NCBI GenBank assembly: GCA_034508935.3
Contig: CM067443.1
Coordinates: 48,928,292-48,992,291 of the forward strand
Length of the DNA stretch: 64,000 bases
Origin: Berghia stephanieae
Taxonomy: Eukaryota > Mollusca > Gastropoda > Nudibranchia > Aeolidiidae
Reading direction: 5' to 3'
The translations under genes were made by a program, and so were the position numbers. Below, piece by piece: positions 36,172 to 49,000 of this stretch (positions are counted from its first letter, which is position 1; each line of letters opens with the position of its first letter). The notes beneath the pieces were generated by a model. It worked only from the letters and a program-made list of their open reading frames with translations. It was not told the origin of the DNA and did not search any database.

Positions 36172-36355
36172 AATTCTATTGCTATTGGTACCATATAATA
36201 CTCTGCTATTAGTACCATATAATACTATGCTATAAGTACCATACAATACTCTGCTATTAGAACAATATAATACTCTGCTATTAGTACCATATAATACTCT
36301 GCTATCAGCACCATATAATACTCTGCTATCAGTACCATATAATAATACTCTGAAA
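36172..36355. repeat. 24-bp tandem repeat, about seven copies
   Basis: The unit ACTCTGCTATTAGTACCATA plus TAAT. It begins about 30 bp after the LINE tail at 36.1 kb. Confidence 0.9.
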
Positions 36356-38237
36356 AGTAAAACCCCAACGAATTCTTTATAATTTTGGTCAGAGAACTTA
36401 TTTATTGATATTGACATCAACAGTTTTAAGATGACCTTAAACTTGTCTCAAATCCAAAACTTATCAAACAGGCCTGTAAACGCTCATTTAAAAAAAAAGT
36501 CTGAAAATTTTTAGCCATTACCCTCATAACAATTAGAACGTAATACGTACTTTACTGTTTACTGATTATAGATATGATGTGTACAATTGCTTGGAGACAA
36601 TAATGCAGAGACATCACAGGAATTTCAGACACCATTCGGAGGAATTTTTGCTCCGGCAAAACCAGAGTTTTGACATCACTAAATAATGGCATACTTTAAG
36701 TAAGTAGATAAGACACAGAGAAAAAATGTAATTACAATATGAAGATTTTATGACAAACATAGGGAGACAAGTGATGCCAGATAGACATCACGATGATATT
36801 TTAAATTTACTAGGTTCAACAAGGGTTCCAGCCACTCTCTTTGAACTTTCTCTGTGTCTGGAGGCACTTATATGACTTGGGTACATTTGGTGCTGCGCCA
36901 TATGGCGACTCCTCTATCCACACTACTAATACTAAACACCTGAAACACAGCTGGGGCTGCCTGTTTTTTCTTCAATTCTTATATAAGAACTTTATGATAT
37001 GTCTTGGCATGTCCAGTCAAACAGGATTTGCCTCTACTCTTTCACCAGAATTCAACCGTCGTTTTAAAACAAAGTCCAAGCTCTGGGATTTTTCAGATGC
37101 AATCAGACAAAAAGTTGCAGATTGAATCTCTCTCGTCCAGCAAAGACCACTTAGGTCTAAATCTGTTTTTAACAGATGCGTCAATTGTCTTGATATCTGC
37201 ACTGCGATCGATGTAAGTCTCGGGCATTAAAAAAAATCTTGATAGGTTATCCGTAACAAAACAAATGACGAAAACAATTTGAACTTAGCATATGGTCCAT
37301 CTAGCACAGGGAAAAGTAACGATAATAATGATGAAAACAAAATAATCGAGACAGTTTCGTGGAAAAAAACAAACATTGAGGACCGACTTCGGACATTGAG
37401 TAAATGCATCATTTGCAATTCAGTTTTTCAGACTTTTGATATGAAATTTGGTCTATGCTCCAGATAACAAAGATAAATAGCAAGCAGCGAGCTGATCTCA
37501 GATCCATGACCTGTGACCTTGGATGACAAAAGTAGTTTCACTATACAGAGCACGATCCTCATCTATAAAACCCATAACAGAAATAACTCATTTTTGAACT
37601 TTCCCGATAGTCTAAATTTAGATTCACAGGATCATGGATAACGATCTATTATGAGGCTTTGGAGTTTCCATGAAGGATAATAATAAACGGTTTCCATGTT
37701 TACAGGTGAAAGACTGAAAACTGATAATTGTTAAAAATCTGATATCAGCCTTTGGGCTGAAAATTTACAGGCCAAGTCAGTGATGTATGCAGATTAAGTA
37801 CTTTGATCTAATCAGTAAATAATGGTCGTTGCTTATCAAACATTGATAACAATAAATGGGAAAGTAGGGGGAGGGGTGAAAGGATATAACATATGAAAAC
37901 AATACAACTAGTAATGGTAAATAAAGTAAAGTAAAATATACAGCTCGAGAAAGGTCATCACATTGTAAATATAATTAAAAATCACAAATTATGTACAAAA
38001 TATTAAATAACGGGTGTGTACTGTAACATGAAAAAAAAATAGTGACTCTGTGTCAACATAAATCGAAAAAGTCAAGAAATGATTCTGTGACAGACAAAGC
38101 AAATAGAAAAATACAAAATAAAAAAAATAAATAAAAATCTGAATAAATTATCCATCCTGGTGTAAGGCACCTGTCAGCCACTGTATCGAACACAACTCAA
38201 GTATTTCATCATCAGAGTAGTTTCTTTCAATTAGTTT
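36356..38237. other. Intergenic sequence and possible TACC 3' UTR
   Basis: There is no long frame; that at 36841-37125 matches nothing I know. In gene sense this lies downstream of the TACC stop (38838) and the family A copy at 38238-38765. I could not choose one poly(A) signal. Confidence 0.35.
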
Positions 38238-38765
38238 TTAGGGTTTTTTACAGCGCTTGCGAAGGACACATTAAAGTAAAAAGGCAGACAATGAGATCGT
38301 CAAAAAAGTCTGGTAGATTTATTAAAAGCACACGAGAATAAGTAAGACAAAGGGGAATTGGTTCAAATAGGGAACAGATGTAGATTCCAAGAGCACACTA
38401 TCACTATCAGTGTATTTGTCCTTTTGGCTCATTTAGGCACCTCTAGTTTGAAATCACCTAAAGGTCTCATCCAGACACAAACATGGGATTCAACCAAAAG
38501 GAATACACTCAAATGTTTACAAAACACGATATTAAAATATTTTTTTTTATCAAAGTCCATAATGGAAAGATGATTTACGGGGAAAAAATATCATCATCTC
38601 CCCAAAATAATACTAAACATTTGACTGTTTCCCCCTTAGTCATCAAGAACTTTGGCCAGGGCCAGGACAAACCAAGTAATCACTTTCCAAGAAAAAGATA
38701 GAAAGCAACAAAGAAAGTAAATTGGAAAACAGATAAAGGGGAATAGAAGACACAGCAAGTGCTAA
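38238..38765 (-). repeat. Family A copy directly downstream of the TACC stop codon
   Basis: It begins at GGGTTTTTTACAGCGCTTGC and lacks only the last 5' landmark. It lies about 70 bases beyond the TACC stop codon in the gene's sense, so part of the TACC 3' UTR may be repeat-derived. Confidence 0.7.
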
Positions 38766-38837
38766 TTCGTGAATTTTTCACTTGAGGAGATAAGGAAATC
38801 TGGTATCTTGTCCTACAACTTTGTGCTGACATCCGAT

Positions 38838-39079
38838 TCACTTCCCAGAGACTTTATTAATTAGGGAATCACACAATTCTGTCAATTCTGCATTTTCAGC
38901 TTTCTGTCAATGTGAGGAGAAAAAAAAGAAAAGAAAAGAGAATTAATAACCATTGCAGTCTTCTGAACACACGTGAAATCAGCGAAGAAAATGAAAACAT
39001 TATTGATGGAAAAATATGGGTTGATTATTTAGATTTTAAAAAAGACCTCTGAGCTGTCATAAATAATAATAATAATGAA

Positions 39080-39110
<31 letters not shown>

Positions 39111-39183
39111 TAATGGTAATAATACTACTAATAATAAAAATACTACTACTACTAATAATAAAAATAATAATAAAAATAATAAC

Positions 39184-39242
<59 letters not shown>

Positions 39243-42200
39243 TAATAATCACAATAATAATAATACTCCCATCTATCAACCAATCTATCTCTCACCTTTC
39301 TTTCAAGGCTATCTTTCAAACTTCGAACTTCCATTTCTTTCCTCTTGAGAACGGCCTCAAGTTTGGCAGCCTCTGCCTTATGAGATGCATTGAGTTTCTC
39401 AATCTGATCCTCTTGTCTGGGTGGAATAGAAAAAAATAAAAATAAATAAAAGTATAAAAACTTGCTTTGTTGTTTTGCATGTTTGACAGCAATTGCAACA
39501 CATTTAGGTCAAATCATCATAAAAAAAAAAAAGCAACATGATGGAACTGACAGAAACGAATAAGATCAAGAGTTCAAGAGGACAAAATGGGTCAACAAAA
39601 GAAATTTGTCTAATCGTCTGGTTTTACCCCTCTCCTTACCAACTACAGGAAAATCCTTACGTTCGTTAGGATACAACCATTTTTCTCATTAAAATTTCTT
39701 TAGTAAATCATAAAATTTAAAGAAAATGAACAGCTTGTTGTAGAGCATGTTTTGATAAAGAAATTATGCATCGGAAGAACCTTACTGCAATTATTATAAA
39801 TAGTATTTTTTTAAATTTTAAAACATCCTGAAAAAAACAAACAAATATCTGACCATAACTTTCAAAAGGTTACAACATCTTGGAGTTTGTTTTTTTCCGG
39901 GTGTTTTAAAATAAAAAAATTATTATTTATTTTTACAATGATAAAAATAGAAGTGAAGAGGTATAAAATACTGACTCAGATAATTTTGTTTCCGCAGATT
40001 CCTTCATCTTCTTCATTGCCTCTGCCTTTTCCTTGTATTTGTCATGGCTATCTTCTAAAGAAGTTTTCAGAGTTGCCTCATTCTGAAAAAAAAAAAACCA
40101 ACAAAAAAACAACAAAATGTAGGATTGCAAATAAATAATGAACTAAAGAGTCTCTACACATTATTATTATTATTAATATTATTAGTTTTTAATAATAATA
40201 AAAAAAATTCCCTTTATTCATCCCATTGGGGAAATTTGTCTCTAGGGTCTATTGCAAGGGAAGACTGGAATAACCCAGACGTCAGCCGCAGTGCAGCGCC
40301 GCAAATTGAGATAGGGCGAGGTGACTTGCTCAAGGCCACACAGCGCAGCGGCGGGTGATTGAACTCGGTACCTTTCGGGTACGAAGCAAAGGCCTTACCG
40401 CGGAGCCACGCTGCCCCCTAATTGACAGCTCTGTGAGGAGATATCACATTATTTTTAATTAAGGAGGTTATGTGGACTTGTGGTATGATACGCTTTCGGA
40501 TTGAAAGGTCCTGGGTTCGAGCCTCGCACGGCGCATAGTTGAATCATTGGAAAACTCTTTACTCACATTCTCTCACCGTACTCAGGAGTAAAATGAGCAC
40601 CTGGCCGTTAACAGCATTGCCCTGTCGGAAAATTTTTTTGTAATATCGCCTTAACAGGCGTCATGTCTCGTTCTACGTTAAGTGTTGCTGTTGGCCAACA
40701 ACCCTTTGTAAACCGCTTTGAACACCTTTAGTGCATATTGCGTTATATAAAAGCTAAAAAATCCATATCGACGGCAGATGGTAGAGAAATAATATTCAGC
40801 ACATCCTAACTGTTTAAAGATCTTGGAATGAATGAAGACATGCAGAAAATCTCTCTGCTATTCGATCAAGGTGTCTTTTAGTGATGTATTTATGTTTACA
40901 TTAGATTTTTTATTTGTTTTTGTTCTTATTAGCCAAAGAAGGGTTTTGAGCCACTACTACTTCTATTAGTACTACTATTACCACTACCATTACTATTGAC
41001 ACGCTCATAAAGAGAATACAATTATGAAGCTTGGAGTAGTGAAAATAAAATACAATACCATCATAAGCATCAATGAGAACTAATGATTTAATGTGCTACT
41101 TTTGAAAACAAATACATTGACATACCGCTGCACTTTGGACTAGAGCACTCTTCAGCTTCTCACAGCGATGGAAGAGATCAGCAAACGATTTATCCAGTCT
41201 CTTGTAATCTTCTTTTGCCTTAAAAAAAAATTTTAAAAGACAAATGAGCAGACTCGCCAACCAATCACAACCATTTCAAAACATTTATATTTTCCCCAAT
41301 ATTTAGCTGATTTTCTCATATTTCCCCCCTAAAAATCATATTTTCAACATCGCAACTATCCATATTCCAAATTTAATATTCGCTGAATTTATGGAGAATT
41401 ATCGAGCTGGTGGAAGGGGGGAAAACCCTGTAATTCCTTTGGCAATCATCAGTCTAGCTACTCAGGTTCACATCAATATCTTGAACTCTTACAATATTAT
41501 TATCCCCCCCTCCCCCTTTGATATAAATCCCGACTATTTCCATTTAGCATATTTTGGTTAACATTCCCATACTATCACTAGCTTGTATACAGGTGGATGC
41601 CCAGATCAGATGATGGAGCACATCCTTAGAGTTAGAGAATGCCAGGATGGGCCCAGCTGCACTGACCATGACCTAAGAGTCTGCTCCACAGATGCTGTGG
41701 AGTACGTTCGGTGTTGGAGCGACAAGCTATGATGATGATATTTTGGATCTCAAAGCATATTTAAATATAAATCAATAAATCATACTGGTTTGCAAATCTG
41801 AGTTTGAGATCACCTAAAAATCCCATCGAGACACATGTACAGGATCCAACTTTATAAGAGGAATTCACTCAAAGTTTACACATAATATTTTTTCACTTTT
41901 TATTTTTATTTGTATTTAAAAAATAAAAAGAAGGTCGCGTTGGCTGGGTCATGTGGCCAGAAAGAAAAAAGGGTCACTTCCCAAGACAGCCCTGTACTGG
42001 ACAGCAGATGGAAAGAGAAAGCGGGGGAGATTCAATGAAATCTGGAGAAGGGTCATGGAAAAATAAATATAGGAAGCAGGCCTGTTCTGGAATACAGCCA
42101 CCACAAAAAATGGAGATATCTGGTGGATGCCCTATGTGCCTCAAGGCCTAAGAGGATTAAGCTTACACATTATACATTCAAAACTAAAATATAACAATAC

Positions 42201-45200
42201 ATAGAGATTTACAAAGAAAAAGTAACACCTCCAGAAACTAACACCATCCATACATTTAACTGTTTGCCTCTCAGCTATGGATTCCAACCAAGGCCATGAC
42301 AAAACCAAGTAATCCCATTCCAAGACAAAATAAAGAGCAACTCAGAAAATAAATATAGGAGAATATAAGACATAGCAAATGACCTCCTGCCCCCCATTGG
42401 GAGGTCAAATGACCCCATCCATCCAATATAAATATAACAAATCAATAATAACCACCAACGTCATCTATATCAGGGAAATGAATTCTACAAAATAAAATAA
42501 AGTAATGTAAAAAGCTTAATCTAACTCACTTGAGTGCCGTCATGCGTAAGCAGGTTTACTCTTGACTCTAACATCTTGTTTTCATCTGGAAACAACAAAG
42601 AAATTAGAGTTGTTGAAATATGATATATATGCATGATGAAACAAGTCTTAATATCATCTTACACCTGTAGGATACATTGAGAAGAAAGTAGGGTGGTTCA
42701 TTTTATTTCCAAAGTATTTAACAAATAACAATATTCATAGGCTACATTCAGAAGAAAAATTACACTATACGTTTAGTTAAAAAAATATTACATCCACCAG
42801 CCAAATAAAACGTACCAACACAAAACTATGTGTAACCTTAATCGTTTATAGTCTGGTCAATACAATTTAGTGAGAACTATCATAAAAATTGGCTGACTAA
42901 AAACGATAATAAAGAGCACAGCAACGTCAATTTTGTTCCTTCTATAGGGTGGATCATTTTAGCTCCAAAGTATTTAACAAATAATTTTCATAGGCTACAT
43001 TCAGATGCTACACATTTAGGTAAAATACTAACTCCACCAGGCAGATGTAACGGACCAACACACAAAATTATGTGTAACATTAAACGTTTATAGTTTGCTT
43101 GATATAATTTGGTGAGAAGTAATCATCAAAATGGCTGTCTAAAAAAACAATAACAAAGAGCTGAAAGATGTCAACTTCATTCCTTCTATTTCCAAAGTAT
43201 TTAGTAGATAAAAATAATCACTAGCCTACATTGGGAAGATAGTAGATAGGGTGGAACATTTTATTTCCAATGTATTTAACAATAACAATATTCATAGTAT
43301 CTTATCATTTAAGGGTTATTTACGCCAGTTGACCTTTGAATACCCCGTATATCTAAATTTAAATATAACTGTGCTGCTATGTGGTCTTGTGATATGACAC
43401 TTGGCTTCGGATCGGAAGGTGTTGAGTTTGAGTCTAAGTCCTTGGAAAAGGCTCTTTAGTCACATTCTCTCTACTGTACTCAGGTGTAAAATGAGTACCT
43501 GACTGTTAACAGCATTGCCTCTGTCAAAATATATTGTAATATCACCTCACATGCATCATGTCTAGTCCTACATGTTTTGTTGTTGGCTTAAGACCTCTTG
43601 TAAAACTCTTTGAGCACCTATCAGAGCGGGACTTTTTTTAAAAAAGGGTTTTGCGGCGCTTACAACATACTAAGGTCATATCAGCGCCAGCAAAAAGGAA
43701 GACAATGGGATAGTAAAAAGTTCTAGAATTACAATTAAAGTACCCAAGACGAGGTAAGACAGAGGGGAATTGGTTCAAATAGGAAACAGAGGTAGATTCC
43801 AAGAGCAGACTATCAAAGTACTTAGTTTGAGATTGAGATTATCTAAAAGTCTTATCCAGACACAAGCACAGGTCCCCACTAAGAGGAATACACTCAAATG
43901 TTTACAAATCATATATAATACGTAAACAAAGCAATACAGTGCATAACAGAGAGATGATTTAACAGATGATAAAAAAATATCATCTCCACAAAACTAACTA
44001 TACATTTGAGTGTTTTCCTCTCAGCTAGGGGATCCAGCCAGTGCCAGGACAAACCCAAGAAATCTCATACCAAGACAAAGACAGAAAGCATGTTGGAAAA
44101 CAGATACAGGGAGATAGAAGACACAGTAAGTACCTCCCTGCCCACTATGGGAGTGATCTAAAACTTCCAATCCGAAGGCGAGTGTCATACCATTAGATCA
44201 AATAGCTGCACAATATCTGGCTACAAGCATGTATGGATATTGAAGCAGAACTAGAGCAAAATGGGCGACATGCATGCAACTTGTTCTGTATGAAAAGTAA
44301 AACTGGCTCCAAATGGCACAGAGGGAATAAATAAAATATAGTGGAAAAATCAGCAGAAGTACAATTTATTAATGAAAAACACTTTTTAAAAAACAAAAAA
44401 AAATTCCCTTTATTTATCCCACAGGGGAAATTTGTCTCCAGAGTCAATTCCAAAGGAAGACTGGAATAACCCAGGCGTTAGCCGCAGTGCAGCGCCGCAA
44501 ATTGAGCTAGGGCGAGGTGGCTTGCTCAAGACCACACAGCGCAGCGGTGGGTGAATCGAACTTGGTACCTTTCAGGTATGAAGCAAAGACTGTACTGCTG
44601 AGCCACGCTACCCTCTATGGTCACTTGATTTTATTTCACTGCCCACAAAACAAAACAATAAAAAAATCCATAAGTATTCACCTGACAATTTTTTGATAAG
44701 GTGGACAAATCGTCAAACAGCATCCTGAAATAAGATAAAAATAAAATATTACAAAGGAAGAAGATGGGATAGTTTTTTACAGTGCTTGTAACACATTAAG
44801 ATCATATCAGCGCCAGTAAAAAGGAAGAAAATGGGATAGTAAAAACATTTTAGATGTACAATTATAAGGATCTGAGGAAAAAGTAAGACATAGGAGAAAT
44901 TAGGTACAAATTAGGAACAGATGTAGATTCCAAGAGCACACTATAAGTGTACTTAGTTTGAGATCACCTAAATGTTTCACCCAGACACCAGCACAAGATC
45001 CCACTAAGAGGAATACACTCAAATGTTAACAAATCATATGTTAAAATAAAATTTAAAAATTTACAAAACAGAGAAATGATTTACAAGGAAAAATATATCA
45101 TCTCCCAAAACTATAACTATGCATTCGACTGTTTCCCTCCCAGCCAAGTACTCCGGCCAGGGTAAGGACAAAACAAAATAATCTCATTCCAAGACAAAGA

Positions 45201-46069
45201 CAGAAACCAATTGGAAAACAGACACAGGGGGATAGAAGACACAATAAGTATATCCCTGCCCACTATGGGAGGTTAGGAACCCCACCCAGCAAAAAGATCA
45301 ACACGTCATCGATACACATACACACATTCCAACCTCCCAGGAATACAAATGCTACAATTCTCACAAAATTTTTGTTTTAAATGTTCCTTTGTATATTGTT
45401 GTGCTGACAAAGGGGTTGTACCTGAAACGTCCATTGTTTGTATTGTTCCCATCCCATCCGAAGTCTTTCCCTTTTCATGAATAAAAACTTAATACCGACA
45501 GAACTAAAATTAAAAAAAAAAAAAAATGAAAAATTGAGCTTTAATATAGCGCAATATCCACTAAACGTGTTCAAAACGCTTCACAAGGGTCCCTGACCAA
45601 CAGCAACACGTAACAAGTAGTATGAAACATAACGCCTGTTAGACAATATTACAATTTTTTTTCGGACAGAGACAACACTGTTAATTGCCAGGTAATTATT
45701 TTACACCTGAGTACATTGAGAGAATGTGAGTAAAGGGCAATTTTCCAAGGACTCAACTATGCACTGGGCAAGACTCGAACCCAGGAACTCCCGATCTGAA
45801 AGCAAGTTTCATACCACAAGACCACATAGCTGCACAACTCACTTGTTTTTCAGAAGTTTCGTCTTGAGAGAATCAGCCTTACTGGAAAACTTTTCTTTCT
45901 CTTCCACCAAAGTCTTCATTTGATTTTCCATTTCTTCCACGATTTTAGCATGTTCCTCTTCCTTTTCCAGTCGCAGTTTTTCAAAATCCCTGTCCTTCTG
46001 AAGTAACCTCTCTTCATAGTGTAATGTCAATTCCATTTTCAATTTAGTGACGTCTGCCTCTGTATAGAT
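38838..46069 (-). CDS. TACC: C-terminal TACC coiled-coil domain (seven exons)
   Basis: The domain is about 237 residues, almost wholly heptad-like and rich in Glu and Lys. Exon 46069-45843 starts IYTEADVTKLKMELTLHYEE. Exon 41218-41126 has KSFADLFHRCEKLKSALVQ, matching the human motif SFADLHRRYEKLKEVIEG. From RCEKLK to the end of the ELT motif, 48 and then 55 residues align to human TACC1/2 without a gap, which confirms the unusual GTCAGT donor at 39975. The last exon ends with TGA at 38840-38838. This region mediates dimer formation and ch-TOG/XMAP215 binding in known TACC proteins. Confidence 0.92.
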
Positions 46070-49000
46070 CTGACAAGAAGGAAATGCAAATACAAACTTT
46101 GATCATACCTTATATTCAAAGTTTCCATCTGACCAGTTCAGCAACCCGATCACTGCTGAGTGGCTCAGAATTTTTAAATAAATAAATAAATAAAAAGAAT
46201 ACATTGCCTTACTATTGAGTAATCAGGACTTATCAAAATAAATATTGGACATGCTCAAAGCACTTTACAAGGGATCCCTAGCCAACAGCAAAACTTAAAA
46301 TGTAGGAGAAGACATGACGGCCATTAGGCAAGATCATATTTTTGTTTTCGGACAGAGACATAGCTGTTATCGTTCAGGTACTCATTCTATAGCCGAGCAC
46401 GGTGAGAAATTGTGAGTAAAGAGCCTTTTCCAAGGACTCAAACCCCAGCCCTTCTGATTCAAAGGTGAGTGTCTTACCACTGACCATATTGCTGATTTTG
46501 TGTGGATCGAATTAATGAGACTATCAGGATAAGTTGAACTTTTTCATTCACCACAAAATATTTTTACAATCACGCATTAAAATCCATTACTTTGAAGGTG
46601 GAAACCTTTACTAACTTTAAGTTTATTCCAGTTTTGACCTTAAGTTCACACTGACAATTTCTACTGTATAACTGAACTGCCTTTTTGTCTTTCGTAAGAA
46701 TAAGTTACTAATGTTAGTGAGTAATATTGGTGTAAGTATGTGTATGTATGTTCGTGTATGAATGTAAATGTATCTGTGATTGAGTTTGTGTGCATGTGTA
46801 TGTGTTTGTTTCTTCACACGTATTCTCAAAGTTGTCAAAAAATGAATGTTTGAATGACATTTAATATTGTAAAGCGCAGCTGAGCACTTATGTGGAAGTT
46901 GAGCGCTATATAAAATAAATTATTATTATTACTAACGTAAATGTAAAATAAAGGATGGGATAAATCTGCCAATAAAATTGAGTCTACATAAAAATCAGAC
47001 TTGCCAATTTCTTAGAAACAAAACTTGGGAAAATAGAGAAGTGACAATTAATGATGATGATGATACTGTTTTTCTGTTATTTTATGATGATGACGATGAT
47101 TTATATTGTGATAATATGGTGACGCATCAAAAACTTCAGCTGGAAATTAGGGAAGTCAGGAATAACAGCAATAAATATCAGGAGCTTTCAAATGAAATTG
47201 CAGACCTGTCAAATTGAAAACTTTAAATTTAGTAATTTTTATGTCAATTTTTAGTAATTTAACAAGGACATTAGTAATTTCTGAAATCGTATACGAACAA
47301 TCACAATTTGACATTAATGATCACTTCAACATTACATCGTAATGCTTATGCGCTGTAGAAATGCTTTATTATTATCATCATCCTCATTGTTATTATTATT
47401 ATTATAGTTATTACAGATATTACCATCATCATCGTTAATATCATTATCATTATCATAGTAGTAGTAGTAGAAGTAGTTATTATTATCATCATTATTTAAG
47501 TATTACTGAGAATTAAAAATTCGTAATTTTCCATACAATTTCGTATTCTCGTAACTGGATCAGAAATTTGTCTAAAATTCGTAAGGCTCGTCAGGTATGA
47601 AATTGGGGAGACTGGCAGATCTGAAATAGATAAAGCCACGTCTCTCCAACCCAAACACCTCTGTTCCCAGGATTCTGTCCGGATCACAGAGACATGCTGA
47701 TAGTGGAATCAGTCCAAATAAATTTAAATTTAAAAAAAAATCAAAAAAAAATCAGGCCCCAGACAACCTGTCCGGATAATGGATACATCCGGATTGTGGG
47801 AGAAGCGACTGTATATACAAAAAAAAAAAAAAAAAAAAAAGCCAGACTTATCCAAGGCCAATCAGGAGATAAACTGACTTACAGCCCCAAGCTCCACCAA
47901 ACGAGGTGCTGTTGATGAGAAAATTTCGTTCCCAGGCTGAAAAACATGAAAAGAAATTTTTTAAAATACTAAGATTTTAAAAATTGTGCATGACGAGTTT
48001 GCAATGGTGTTAGCTAAAAAAAAAAGATTGAATGGTTAAGATTTTTTTCTTTTTCAATAAATGAAAAATAAATAAACAAGCAAAAAACAAACAGACAAAC
48101 AAACCCAAAACAAAATAAAAAGTTAACCTGTACATAATGACATGATCTGGGCATTCTTAGATTGCTTGTGCCTAGGGGGGGGGGGGGGGGGGGTGGGGGG
48201 GTGGGGTGGTGTAAGCATTCGCTTCACACACAAAGGGACTGAGATCAATCCCGGGTGCAGTCGGGATTTTTTTCTGACCCCCCCTGTCGACCCAGCAGTG
48301 AATGGGTAGCTGAGTCTGATAGATTTGGCTGAAAATACTTTGCGATAGACTAACATCCTATCCAAAGGATAGCAAGCAATTAATTGCTATTGTCCGTTTC
48401 ACGCTATAGAAACTGGGGTAAACTCTGGCTCCATGGGCCGAATGACTCTGAAGGACTATTTGTGTCTAGGGGTTTTGATGATGTAGGAGGATGGAAATAG
48501 TATTTTAAAATAACATAACTTTCAGCCAATACAAAAAAAAAGACAAATGGTGGATAGCTCATACATACAGTGACGCTCTCTCCGGCCAGGTGGAGCTGTA
48601 CCAGTAAGTCACGGGTTCGAATCCCCATCGCTGCCGCGAACATTTTAAAATTCTCTATTGTCTTCCGGCACTTTCCTACTCACTTCATCAATTGTTAAAA
48701 GAAGACGAGCAACACTTAACATTAAGGATGAGACATTTTACACCTGAGTACAGTGAGAGAATGTGAGTAAAAAAGCCTTTTGCAAGGACTCAACTATGTG
48801 CCACTCAGAGCGGGACTCGAATCCAGGACCTTCCAATCCAAAAGCGAGCATCATACTACTAGACCACATAGCAGCACAAAGATAAAATTTCTATAGTAAT
48901 ATGTCACTAGTAATGTTCCCTGCAATGACAGAAAAGAAAACATAAAAAACAAATAGAAAGAACAAAGTCAAGGACTCACTTCTTTCATTACTTCGTGTGT

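Noticed and set aside
36118-36420. 100-codon - strand frame with an eight-residue period (RVLYGTNS)
   Set aside because: It is the translation of the 24-bp tandem repeat.
45400-45500. Another hammerhead-like string (GCTGACAAAGGGG then CCTGAAACGTCC)
   Set aside because: The core reads CTGACAA instead of CTGANGA and the stem is poor.
47635-47815. Possible second pogo-like MITE (right end complement CAGTCGCTTCTCCCACAATC)
   Set aside because: The left end matches only loosely and no TA-flanked start could be fixed.
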